Below are positions 41,501 through 49,514 of a DNA stretch of 64,000 bases, in pieces (position 1 is the stretch's first letter; each line of letters begins with the position of its first letter). Source of the stretch: Anaeromonas frigoriresistens. GTDB taxonomy: Bacteria > Bacillota > Clostridia > Tissierellales > SIT17. The translations under genes and the position numbers were made by a program. A model generated the notes under the pieces. The model did not search any database. It was given only the letters and a program-made list of their open reading frames with translations, and had not been told where the DNA came from. The stretch spans positions 1-64,000 of the forward strand of contig NZ_WSFT01000016.1 in assembly GCF_016820655.1 (NCBI RefSeq). The letters run 5' to 3'.

Positions 41501-44500
41501 CTAAGAAAGTTTCACATTTTCTCTCCCTAATAACTTATTTAATTCTTCTAATAATCCCTTATTACTAACATCTACCCAAAAATCTCTATCAGCCATCACA
41601 GTTTTTTTATTTTTCTCAAAATATACATATACAGGAATGTCTCCATTATAGTTTGAAAGAATACCCTTAATTTTATTTAGATTGTATTCCTTATCTGCTA
41701 TTTTCAAATATAATTTACTTTTCTTATTTTTCATAAGTGGTCTTATTGAAGAACAAATTATTTTTGGTTCATCTTCTTCACTTATTGATAGTTTCCCTTC
41801 TACGATAACAATACTATCTTCTTCAATATATTTAGTATATCTATCATAAACCTTAGGGAATATAATAAGTTCTACAACTCCAAATAAATCCTCTAAAGTG
41901 GCAAAAGCCATCATATTATTATTCTTAGTTATTTTATTCTTCTTTGAAATGATTATACCGCCAATTTTAATTTGACTTCCATCCCTATGAACTAAATCAC
42001 TATTACCTTCTTTTATACTATTATTTACTTCTATAATTTCACTAGTATTTAGTGTAGATATTGTATTTAATTCTTCTTCAAGGCTAGAAAGAGGGTGACC
42101 ACTTATATATATTCCTAACATTTCCTTTTCCATAGATAACAAAGTTCTATCAGGAAAATCTTTTATATTAGGCAATACATCTTCTTTTATATTATTACCT
42201 TCTTTTGAGGCTATATCCTGAAACATATTGAACTGTCCTTGAATATTCCTCTTTTTATCCTGTTGTACCCCTTCTAAAACTCTTTCATATATAGCTAATA
42301 ATTGAGCTCTATTTCCTTTTACAGAATCAAATGCTCCAGCCTTTATAAGACTTTCTATTGCTCTTTTATTTAAAGATTGACTTTCAACTCTACTACAAAA
42401 GTCTGTAAGACTGCTAAATTTCTCACCGATAACCCTTGCTTTTATTATTGAATTTATTAATCCTACTCCTACATTTTTTACAGCAGCTAATCCATATCTA
42501 ATTCTTCCCTTAGATACGGTAAATTTTGCATAACTTTCATTCACATCAGGAGGTAATACTTCTACTCCTAGCTTTTTACTTTCTTGAATATATAAAGACA
42601 CACTGTTTGTACTGCCCATTACACTAGTAAGTAAAGCCGCCATAAATTCTACAGGATAATAATATTTTAGCCAAGCTGTTTCATAAGCTAATACTGCATA
42701 GGCGGCGGAATGAGATTTATTAAAAGCATATTTAGCAAAATCTATCATTTCATCATATATTTTATTTGCAGATTTTTCATCCACTCCATTTCTAATAGCT
42801 CCAGCAATTTCAATATTACCTTCTTCATCCTCTTTTCCATAGATAAAATGTCTTCTCTCTCTTTCCATAACATCCATTTTCTTTTTACCCATAGCTCTTC
42901 TTACTAGGTCGGATCTTCCCATTGAATATCCACCCACATCTCTAACTATTTGCATTACTTGTTCTTGATATACCATACAACCATAGGTAACTTTCAATAT
43001 AGGTTCTAAAATTGGATGGGTATAATCAATTTTTTCTGGATGATTTTTATTTTCAATATATCTAGGAATTTGCCTCATAGGTCCTGGTCTAAATAAAGAG
43101 TTAGCAGCCACTATATTCTCAAACTCAGTAGGCTTAAGCTCTTTTAAGAATTGTCTCATACCAGCACTTTCAAATTGAAATACTCCTAAGGTTTCCCCTT
43201 TACTAAACATCTTATATACTTTAGGATCATCATAGTCTGAATTAGAAAGGTCTATCTTTTTATTATAATTTTGTTTTATTAGGGTCTTTGCATCTCTTAT
43301 AACAGTAAGATTTCTCAATCCTAAAAAATCCATTTTTAATAATCCTAATTCTTCTAACTCTGTCATTGTAAATTGGGTAATTATTGAGTCATTATTTCTT
43401 CCTAAAGGAACATATTCTGTAACAGGAAGCTTAGAAATAACTACCCCTGCTGCATGAGTAGATGTATGCCGCGGCATACCTTCAACGTCTTTGGCTGTAT
43501 CTATGAGACTTTTCACAGTATTATCTTCCTCATAGGATTCCATTAATTTATTATTAACACTCAAAGCCTTATCTATAGTCATTCCTAGCTCCATAGGGAT
43601 TTGTTTAGCTATATAGTCTACCTCTCCATAAGAAATATCTAATGCTCTCCCTACATCCCTTATAGCACCTCTCGCAGCCATAGTACCGAAGGTAACTATC
43701 TGAGCTACTCTATCATCCCCATATTTTTTTATAACATAATCTATAACTTCTTCTCTTCTTTCATAACAGAAATCTATATCAATATCAGGCATGGTAACTC
43801 TCTCTGGATTTAAAAACCTTTCAAAGATAAGGTTATATTTGATAGGGTCAATGTCTATTATTCCTAAGGTATATGATACTAAACTTCCAGCAGCAGAACC
43901 TCTTCCTGGTCCCACCATAATTCCATTATCCTTAGCATATTTGATAAAATCCCATACAATTAAAAAATAATCTACATATCCCATATCTTCAATAACTTTT
44001 ATTTCATATTTAAGTCTCTCTTGTATTTCCTGGGTGATATTTTCATACCTTTCTTCTAATCCTTTATAGCATAATTCTTCAAAGTATGTCTCATTAGTAT
44101 ATCCTTCTGGTATATTAAATTCTGGTAAATGAAGAGTGTCAAAATCAAGCTCAACATTACATCTATCTGCTATTTTTGCAGTATTATCCAATGCATCTAA
44201 CCTATGAGGAAATACTTTTGACATTTCTTCATAGGTTTTTAAATAGAATTCAGTAGAAGGAAATTTCATTCTATTTTCTTCATTTATTGTTTTTCCAGTT
44301 TGTATACATAATAATACATCATGAAATTTGGAATCTTCCTTATTAGTATAATGAACATCATTTGTTGCAACTAATTCTATATCTAACTCTTCACTTAGTC
44401 TTATTAATTTTTCATTCACTAATTTTTGTTCCTTAATACCATGGTCTTGAATTTCTAAAAAATAATTTTTCTTTCCAAAGGTATCTTTATATTTTTTGGC

Positions 44501-44974
44501 TATATTTTTTGCTTTATCATAATTATCATTAAGTAAATTCTGTTGGAGTTCTCCACCAAGACAGCCACTTAATACAATTATACCTTCTTTGTACTTTTCT
44601 AATATGGTAAAATCTACTCTTGGCTTATAATAAAACCCATTTACAAACCCTTCTGATACTATTTTAATCAAGTTTTTATATCCTATATTATTCTCAGCTA
44701 ATAAAACTAAATGATATTGGCTTTTATCCTTACTAGGATCTTTCCTAGTATATTCTCCCATAGAAACATATACTTCACATCCTAATATAGGTTTTATTCC
44801 TTTTTTTACAGCAGATTTATAAAAATTCACAACCCCATACATTACTCCATGATCTGTTATGGCTACACTATCCATTCCTTGTGCTTTAACTCTATCCATA
44901 AGTTTATCTACTCTAGAAGCACCATCTAAAAGACTATATTCCGTATGAAGATGTAAATGTGTGAATCTTGACAT
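41501..44974 (-). CDS. dnaE: DNA polymerase III alpha subunit
   Basis: 1157 aa, DnaE1-like length. N-terminal PHP domain: FTHLHLHTEYSLLDGASRVDKL and AITDHGVMYG. The polymerase core has the catalytic PDIDIDFCYERR (about residue 400), GPGRGSAAGSLVSY and FNKSHSAAYA. The tail includes a helix-hairpin-helix region and an OB fold (IKIGGIIISKKNKITKNNN, about 1000-1080). It replicates the chromosome, in Firmicutes alongside PolC. AAGGAG precedes the ATG. It is separated from HPr by a terminator. Confidence 0.96.
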   Translation of the reverse strand: MSRFTHLHLHTEYSLLDGASRVDKLMDRVKAQGMDSVAITDHGVMYGVVNFYKSAVKKGIKPILGCEVYVSMGEYTRKDPSKDKSQYHLVLLAENNIGYKNLIKIVSEGFVNGFYYKPRVDFTILEKYKEGIIVLSGCLGGELQQNLLNDNYDKAKNIAKKYKDTFGKKNYFLEIQDHGIKEQKLVNEKLIRLSEELDIELVATNDVHYTNKEDSKFHDVLLCIQTGKTINEENRMKFPSTEFYLKTYEEMSKVFPHRLDALDNTAKIADRCNVELDFDTLHLPEFNIPEGYTNETYFEELCYKGLEERYENITQEIQERLKYEIKVIEDMGYVDYFLIVWDFIKYAKDNGIMVGPGRGSAAGSLVSYTLGIIDIDPIKYNLIFERFLNPERVTMPDIDIDFCYERREEVIDYVIKKYGDDRVAQIVTFGTMAARGAIRDVGRALDISYGEVDYIAKQIPMELGMTIDKALSVNNKLMESYEEDNTVKSLIDTAKDVEGMPRHTSTHAAGVVISKLPVTEYVPLGRNNDSIITQFTMTELEELGLLKMDFLGLRNLTVIRDAKTLIKQNYNKKIDLSNSDYDDPKVYKMFSKGETLGVFQFESAGMRQFLKELKPTEFENIVAANSLFRPGPMRQIPRYIENKNHPEKIDYTHPILEPILKVTYGCMVYQEQVMQIVRDVGGYSMGRSDLVRRAMGKKKMDVMERERRHFIYGKEDEEGNIEIAGAIRNGVDEKSANKIYDEMIDFAKYAFNKSHSAAYAVLAYETAWLKYYYPVEFMAALLTSVMGSTNSVSLYIQESKKLGVEVLPPDVNESYAKFTVSKGRIRYGLAAVKNVGVGLINSIIKARVIGEKFSSLTDFCSRVESQSLNKRAIESLIKAGAFDSVKGNRAQLLAIYERVLEGVQQDKKRNIQGQFNMFQDIASKEGNNIKEDVLPNIKDFPDRTLLSMEKEMLGIYISGHPLSSLEEELNTISTLNTSEIIEVNNSIKEGNSDLVHRDGSQIKIGGIIISKKNKITKNNNMMAFATLEDLFGVVELIIFPKVYDRYTKYIEEDSIVIVEGKLSISEEDEPKIICSSIRPLMKNKKSKLYLKIADKEYNLNKIKGILSNYNGDIPVYVYFEKNKKTVMADRDFWVDVSNKGLLEELNKLLGRENVKLS

Positions 44975-45028
44975 TCTGATCTACTCCTTAAAAAAATGTT
45001 TTATCTAATATTCAACAATAAGTTAAAA

Positions 45029-45058
45029 AAATAGATAGTGATATATCACTATCTATTT
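45029..45058 (-). terminator. 30-bp perfect palindrome, terminator after HPr
   Basis: AAATAGATAGTGATA and its complement form an unbroken stem, followed on the minus strand by TTTTTTAACTT. It ends the Nudix-whiA-HPr transcript. Confidence 0.8.
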
Positions 45059-45123
45059 ATATATTTTATCATATTTAATTCTATAACAATTAAATAGTTT
45101 TTAATCAATAACTTTGATAATAA

Positions 45124-45396
45124 TTATACATATTCTTCTTCTAATTTATTGATCAAAAGATTTTCTAAATGATCAATTGCTTTTTTTTCATCCTCACCGG
45201 TAGCAAACATCGTTATTTCGTCCCCTTGACATACACCTAAAGCCATTATTCCCATTATACTTTTTGCATTTACTTTTTTTCCTGCCTTCTCTATAGATAT
45301 ATTACTTAAGAACTTGCTGGCTGTCTGAACAAATAAAGCTGCTGGTCGTGCATGAAGACCTATCTTATTATTTACAGTAACCTTTCTAGACTCCAC
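45124..45396 (-). CDS. ptsH: HPr phosphocarrier protein
   Basis: 90 aa. It retains both control residues: His in IGLHARPAALF (residue 15) for PEP/EI phosphorylation and Ser in AKSIMGIMAL (residue 46) for HPr kinase. So it is HPr and not Crh, the His-less homologue at this locus in Bacillus. GTG start at 45396 shares a base with the whiA stop (TAGTG), with GAGGTG seven bases upstream. HprK is encoded at 61.2 kb in this window. It links sugar uptake to carbon catabolite control. Confidence 0.92.
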   Translation of the reverse strand: MESRKVTVNNKIGLHARPAALFVQTASKFLSNISIEKAGKKVNAKSIMGIMALGVCQGDEITMFATGEDEKKAIDHLENLLINKLEEEYV

Positions 45397-46358
45397 TATA
45401 AATCACCTCTCTCCTTTTTCAAATCCTCTGCTATCTTCTCTATTTTTCTTAATCTGTGATTAACTCCTGATTTACCTATAGTAGGTATTAACATATCTCC
45501 TAATTCCTTCAGACTAGCTTCTTTATTTATCAATCTCAATTGTGCTATTTCTTGTAAATTCTCTGGTAATTCATCAATGCCTATTGTATTTTCAATATAT
45601 TTTATATTTTCTGCCTGTCTGAGAGAAGCATTTATAGTCTTGCTCAGATTTGCCGTTTCACAATTTACTATCCTATTTATATTGTTTCTTATATCCTTTA
45701 GAACTCTAATATTCTCCAATTCTAATAAAGAAGTATGGGCACCAATAATATTTAACAAATCAACTATTTGTTCTCCCTCTTTAATATATACTACATAATA
45801 ATCCTTTCTTATTACAATCTTAGAATTTAAATCAAAAGAATTTATAATTTTTGATAAATCATTAGCATGTTCTTCATTATGCGTTACAAATTCTAAATGA
45901 TAAGTTTTTTCAGGATCACTTAAAGAACCCCCACCAAGGAATGCTCCTCTAATATATGCTCGTCTACAACACCTATTCTTTATAATGTCCCTAGGTACTC
46001 TATAATTAATATTTAATATATTTTTATCATCAGATGTAAAAAGTCCAGTATCCCTTACTATTTTATCCACACTATGGGGATCATGGATAATCATTAAATA
46101 ACTATTATTCTTTTTTAATTGCTTATTCTTTCTAACCATAACTTCTGTGTGGGCATTATGAAGCGTCTTTATTAAAGTGAATATACGTCTAGCAATGGCA
46201 GCGTTTTCAGTAGAAAATTTTAAATTTATCCTACCACTTCCAGTAAATTGAATAGTACCACTCATTCTTACCAATGCTGCCAATTCTGCTTTTGGACAAC
46301 AAGAATCTTTTATTTCTAGTCTTGATAATCTATTTTTTGTTTTAGATGAAAATGACAT
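45396..46358 (-). CDS. whiA: WhiA, DNA-binding regulator of division/sporulation
   Basis: 320 aa. The N-terminal LAGLIDADG-homing-endonuclease-like domain shows RRAYIRGAFLGGGSLSDPEKTYHLEFV (about 132-160). The C-terminal helix-turn-helix shows LPENLQEIAQLRLINKEASLKELGDML and SGVNHRLRKIEKIA (about 258-310). It is widely conserved in Gram-positive bacteria. It lies between the Nudix gene (12 bases upstream) and HPr. Confidence 0.94.
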   Translation of the reverse strand: MSFSSKTKNRLSRLEIKDSCCPKAELAALVRMSGTIQFTGSGRINLKFSTENAAIARRIFTLIKTLHNAHTEVMVRKNKQLKKNNSYLMIIHDPHSVDKIVRDTGLFTSDDKNILNINYRVPRDIIKNRCCRRAYIRGAFLGGGSLSDPEKTYHLEFVTHNEEHANDLSKIINSFDLNSKIVIRKDYYVVYIKEGEQIVDLLNIIGAHTSLLELENIRVLKDIRNNINRIVNCETANLSKTINASLRQAENIKYIENTIGIDELPENLQEIAQLRLINKEASLKELGDMLIPTIGKSGVNHRLRKIEKIAEDLKKERGDL

Positions 46359-46370
46359 TTCTATCTACTC

Positions 46371-46787
46371 CTAATTTGAACTAATCTCATTAATTGCTTT
46401 TTTAATTATTTTTCGCTCATCTTCATATTTAGCAATCATTACTGCTCTTTCAATATGAACAAATCTAGCTTCTACAAATCCTTCATTTTTCTGAGGAGCA
46501 CAATTCATGCTTTTAGTATCCATTAGATACCAGTGAACTGTCTTTTTTACTAATTCATTATTATATCCTCTATTATTTCTAAAGCAATAGTTTATATTAC
46601 CTATATATTTAATAACATTTCCTCTAACATTTCCTTCTTCATATACTTCTCTGACAGCAGCATGTAATAAACTTTCGTTATCTTCTACTCTTCCCTTTGG
46701 AAGAACCCAATCTCCATTATATTTTTTTAATAATAGTATGGCATTCCCAAATATAACGACGCCCCCTGAACTTATCTCTTCTCTCAT
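46371..46787 (-). CDS. Nudix hydrolase
   Basis: 138 aa. The Nudix box is complete: G in KGRVEDNE then SLLHAAVREVYEEGNV (G-x5-E-x7-REVYEEGNV; residues about 32-54). It cleaves a nucleoside diphosphate linked to another group; the substrate is unknown. It is the first gene of the Nudix-whiA-HPr operon, with AGGAG nine bases before the ATG. It is divergent from the M42 peptidase gene. Confidence 0.9.
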   Translation of the reverse strand: MREEISSGGVVIFGNAILLLKKYNGDWVLPKGRVEDNESLLHAAVREVYEEGNVRGNVIKYIGNINYCFRNNRGYNNELVKKTVHWYLMDTKSMNCAPQKNEGFVEARFVHIERAVMIAKYEDERKIIKKAINEISSN

Positions 46788-46884
46788 ATAATCACACTCC
46801 TGTTTATATACTCAAGAGTTGTATCATTTATTTTCCCACTAAAACTTTATTATATTATACCATAAGTTTTACTACTTAAAATAG

Positions 46885-46912
46885 TTGAATTAAATAATAA
46901 TTATATTATACA
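46885..46912 (+). promoter_or_regulatory. Probable promoter of the M42 peptidase gene
   Basis: TTGAAT (46885-46890), 16-base spacer, TATACA (46907-46912), about 40 bases before the start codon. It lies in the 167-base divergent region shared with the Nudix operon. Confidence 0.5.
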
Positions 46913-46954
46913 ATGATAGTATAGTCAAAAAATTCTAAAAATGAGGTGTTGTTT

Positions 46955-47992
46955 ATGGTTATTGATACAAATTACATGAAGTATATATTAGATAAACTTC
47001 TAACTACTCCTAGTCCTACTGGTTATACAGATGATGTTATGAAATTAATGCTAAATGAGTTTAGTTCTCTTAACATCGATACATATTTTACCGAAAAAGG
47101 AGCATTAATTGCTACTATACCTGGAATTAATGATGACAAGCATAGAACTTTATCAGCTCATGTAGATACTCTAGGTGGTATGGTAAAGGAAATACAGTCA
47201 AATGGTAGGCTTAAATTAACTCAAATTGGTGGTTATGATTGGCATTCAATCGAGGGAGAACATTGTACAATTATAACTTCTACTGAAGCTAAATATACTG
47301 GTACTATTGTTTTGAATAAGGCTTCAGTTCATGTTCATGGTAGTAAATCTGATAAGTCTGATAGAGATGAAGACTCTTTAGAGGTTAGAATTGATGAAAA
47401 GGTAAAATCTGAGGAAGATGTTAAAAAGTTAGGTATTGGTGTAGGAGATTTTGTTAGTTTCGACCCTAGAACAGTTATTACAGAAAATGGTTTTGTAAAA
47501 TCAAGACATTTAGATGATAAGGCTGGTGTTGCAGTACTATTAGGTATTGCTAAATTTCTTAAAGATAAGGACGTTACTCCTAAATATACAACACATTTCT
47601 TTATAAGTAACTATGAAGAAGTAGGTCATGGTTCTAGTGCTTCTATACCTTCAAAAACTTTTGAATTTATAGCAATAGATATGGCAGCTGTAGGTGATGG
47701 TCAGACTTCAGATGAATATAAAGTCACTATATGTGCTAAAGATTCTAGTGGCCCTTATGACTATCATTTAAAAAAACATTTAGTTAAATTAGCTGAGAAA
47801 AATAATATAGACTATACTGTAGATATTTATCCTCACTATGGATCTGATGCCAGTGCAGCATTAAGAGCTGGTTGGGAATTTAAACATGGATTAATAGGCC
47901 CTGGTGTTGATAGCTCTCACGCTCATGAAAGATGTCATATGGATTCTATAGAAAACACTATAAAATTAGGAATTGCTTATACAATAGAATAG
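46955..47992 (+). CDS. M42-family metal aminopeptidase
   Basis: 345 aa from ATG 46955, which has GAGGTG six bases upstream. Metal ligands in family order: His/Asp in SAHVDTLGG (about 66), Asp in RHLDDKAGVAVL (about 185), the Glu pair in SNYEEVGHG (about 218), Asp in AIDMAAVGDG (about 240) and His in DSSHAHERCHMDS (about 325). It resembles FrvX/YsdC and glutamyl aminopeptidases: tetrahedral, cytosolic, trimming peptides. It is the only sizeable plus-strand gene in the window and converges on tnaA, with a shared palindromic terminator. Confidence 0.92.
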   Translation: MVIDTNYMKYILDKLLTTPSPTGYTDDVMKLMLNEFSSLNIDTYFTEKGALIATIPGINDDKHRTLSAHVDTLGGMVKEIQSNGRLKLTQIGGYDWHSIEGEHCTIITSTEAKYTGTIVLNKASVHVHGSKSDKSDRDEDSLEVRIDEKVKSEEDVKKLGIGVGDFVSFDPRTVITENGFVKSRHLDDKAGVAVLLGIAKFLKDKDVTPKYTTHFFISNYEEVGHGSSASIPSKTFEFIAIDMAAVGDGQTSDEYKVTICAKDSSGPYDYHLKKHLVKLAEKNNIDYTVDIYPHYGSDASAALRAGWEFKHGLIGPGVDSSHAHERCHMDSIENTIKLGIAYTIE

Positions 47993-48042
47993 AAGTAAAA
48001 AAGATGGGCTAGTAGCCCATCTTTTTTACTTCTATTCTATTG
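47982..48042. terminator. 61-base convergent palindrome spanning both stop codons
   Basis: Perfect 29-base arms (47982-48010 and 48014-48042) around the loop AGT. It contains the last codons and stop of the M42 gene on one side and of tnaA on the other. Both proteins therefore end in Ile-Glu followed by TAG. AAAAAA/TTTTTT runs serve both directions. Confidence 0.9.
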
Positions 48043-49411
48043 GTTTTAATTTAGCTATAAAATGTCTTAATACTTTTGGCTCATAGGTAAAGTCATAGCC
48101 TTTTAATTGGTCTTTTCTTTCATTAATATTTTTAAAAGCTTCCACTATAACATCCATATGATTATTAGTGTACACTCTTCTAGGTATAGTTAACCTCAAT
48201 AATTCTAATGGTGACTCTAATTGTTCATTAGTGTCTGGATCTCTACCTAGAAGGAATGATCCTATTTCTACTGCTCTTATTCCTGCTTCTTTATATAATT
48301 CTACACATAGAGCCTGGGCTGGGAATTGGTGATATGGTATATGAGGAAGCATCTTCTTTGCATCTACAAATACAGCATGACCTCCCACAGGCTTTTGAAT
48401 AGGTATACCCGCTTCGTCTAATTTTCTACCTAGATATTCTACTTGACCTATTCTAGACTGTAAATAATCTTCTTGTACTACCTCTCTAAGTCCTCTAGAC
48501 AATGCTTCCATATCTCGACCCGAAAGTCCACCATAGGTAGGAAATCCTTCTATTGGGATAACATTTTGTCTTACTCCTTCAAATAGCTCTTCATCTTCCT
48601 TTAGAGCAATCATACCCCCCATATTTACTATTCCATCCTTCTTAGCACTCATAGTAAGTCCTTCACCATAGGAAAACATTTCTTTTATTATTTCTTTTAT
48701 TTCTTTATTTTCATATCCTTTTTCTCTTTTCTTAATAAAATATGCATTCTCTGCAAATCTAGCAGCATCAAAGAAAACTCTTAATCCATATTTATCTGCT
48801 ACTTTTTTAACCTCTTTAATATTTTTCATTGATACAGGCTGTCCTCCAGCACTATTACAAGTAACTGTTATAATTATGAAAGCACAATTTTCAACACCCT
48901 TATCTTCAATAAAGCTTGTTAGTTTATCTATATCAAAATCGCCTTTAAAAGGATGCTCTTTTTGAGTATCATATGCATCATCAATAACTAAATTAACGGC
49001 TCTACCGCCTTTTAGTTCAATATGAGCTTTAGTAGTATCAAAATGCATATTTCCTAATACATACTGTCCTTCTTTTATTAATAAAGGGAAAAGTACATTT
49101 TCGGCTCCTCTACCTTGATGGGTAGGAACAAAATAATTATATCCTATTATATCCTTTATACTATCTTTAAGGTTATAATAATTTTTACTACCAGCATAGG
49201 ATTCATCTCCTAGCATAAGTCCTGCCCACTGATTATCACTCATAGCACCAGTACCACTATCAGTCAACAGATCAATGAAAATATCTTCGCTTTTTAAACC
49301 AAATTGATTATATCCTACTTCTTCTATTCTCTTTTCTCTTTCTTCCTTTGGTATTAGTTTAATAGTTTCTACCATTTTAATCCTATATGGCTCTGCCATT
49401 TTTTCATACAT
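48032..49411 (-). CDS. tnaA: Tryptophanase (tryptophan indole-lyase)
   Basis: 459 aa PLP enzyme producing indole, pyruvate and ammonia from tryptophan. Shared motifs: [40 protein letters not shown] and the PLP lysine in [13 protein letters not shown] (about 258). The tail [17 protein letters not shown] and [16 protein letters not shown] is that of TnaA. Tyrosine phenol-lyase has Arg-Ser-Met-Glu-Arg-Gly in the first segment, so I chose tryptophanase. Ribosome site AAGGGGGC. No tnaC-like leader peptide is visible in the short 5' gap; instead there is an A/T palindrome at 49439. A sensor kinase gene lies directly upstream. Confidence 0.92.
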   Translation of the reverse strand: MYEKMAEPYRIKMVETIKLIPKEEREKRIEEVGYNQFGLKSEDIFIDLLTDSGTGAMSDNQWAGLMLGDESYAGSKNYYNLKDSIKDIIGYNYFVPTHQGRGAENVLFPLLIKEGQYVLGNMHFDTTKAHIELKGGRAVNLVIDDAYDTQKEHPFKGDFDIDKLTSFIEDKGVENCAFIIITVTCNSAGGQPVSMKNIKEVKKVADKYGLRVFFDAARFAENAYFIKKREKGYENKEIKEIIKEMFSYGEGLTMSAKKDGIVNMGGMIALKEDEELFEGVRQNVIPIEGFPTYGGLSGRDMEALSRGLREVVQEDYLQSRIGQVEYLGRKLDEAGIPIQKPVGGHAVFVDAKKMLPHIPYHQFPAQALCVELYKEAGIRAVEIGSFLLGRDPDTNEQLESPLELLRLTIPRRVYTNNHMDVIVEAFKNINERKDQLKGYDFTYEPKVLRHFIAKLKPIE

Positions 49412-49438
49412 TTAAATGCCCCCTTTATATTAATTTCT

Positions 49439-49465
49439 AAAATATTTTATTATTTAAAATATTTT
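49439..49465. promoter_or_regulatory. A/T-only inverted repeat in the tnaA leader
   Basis: AAAATATTTTA (49439-49449) and TAAAATATTTT (49455-49465) flank five bases, 28-54 bases before the tnaA start. There is no following T-run on the minus strand. It may be an operator or leader hairpin, or simply AT-rich chance. Confidence 0.3.
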
Positions 49466-49514
49466 GACTATATATTGTTATTCTATAATTCTTAGAAAAT
49501 ACCTTCATTTTTTC

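Noticed and set aside
45124-45396. Crh rather than HPr
   Set aside because: The active-site His in GLHARPAA is present, whereas Crh lacks it.
48032-49411. Tyrosine phenol-lyase instead of tryptophanase
   Set aside because: The segment [17 protein letters not shown] and the C-terminus match TnaA; the phenol-lyase Arg in RSMERG is absent.
49412-49514. A tnaC-type leader peptide upstream of tnaA
   Set aside because: No short frame with a ribosome site and a suitably placed Trp codon is present in the 103-base gap.
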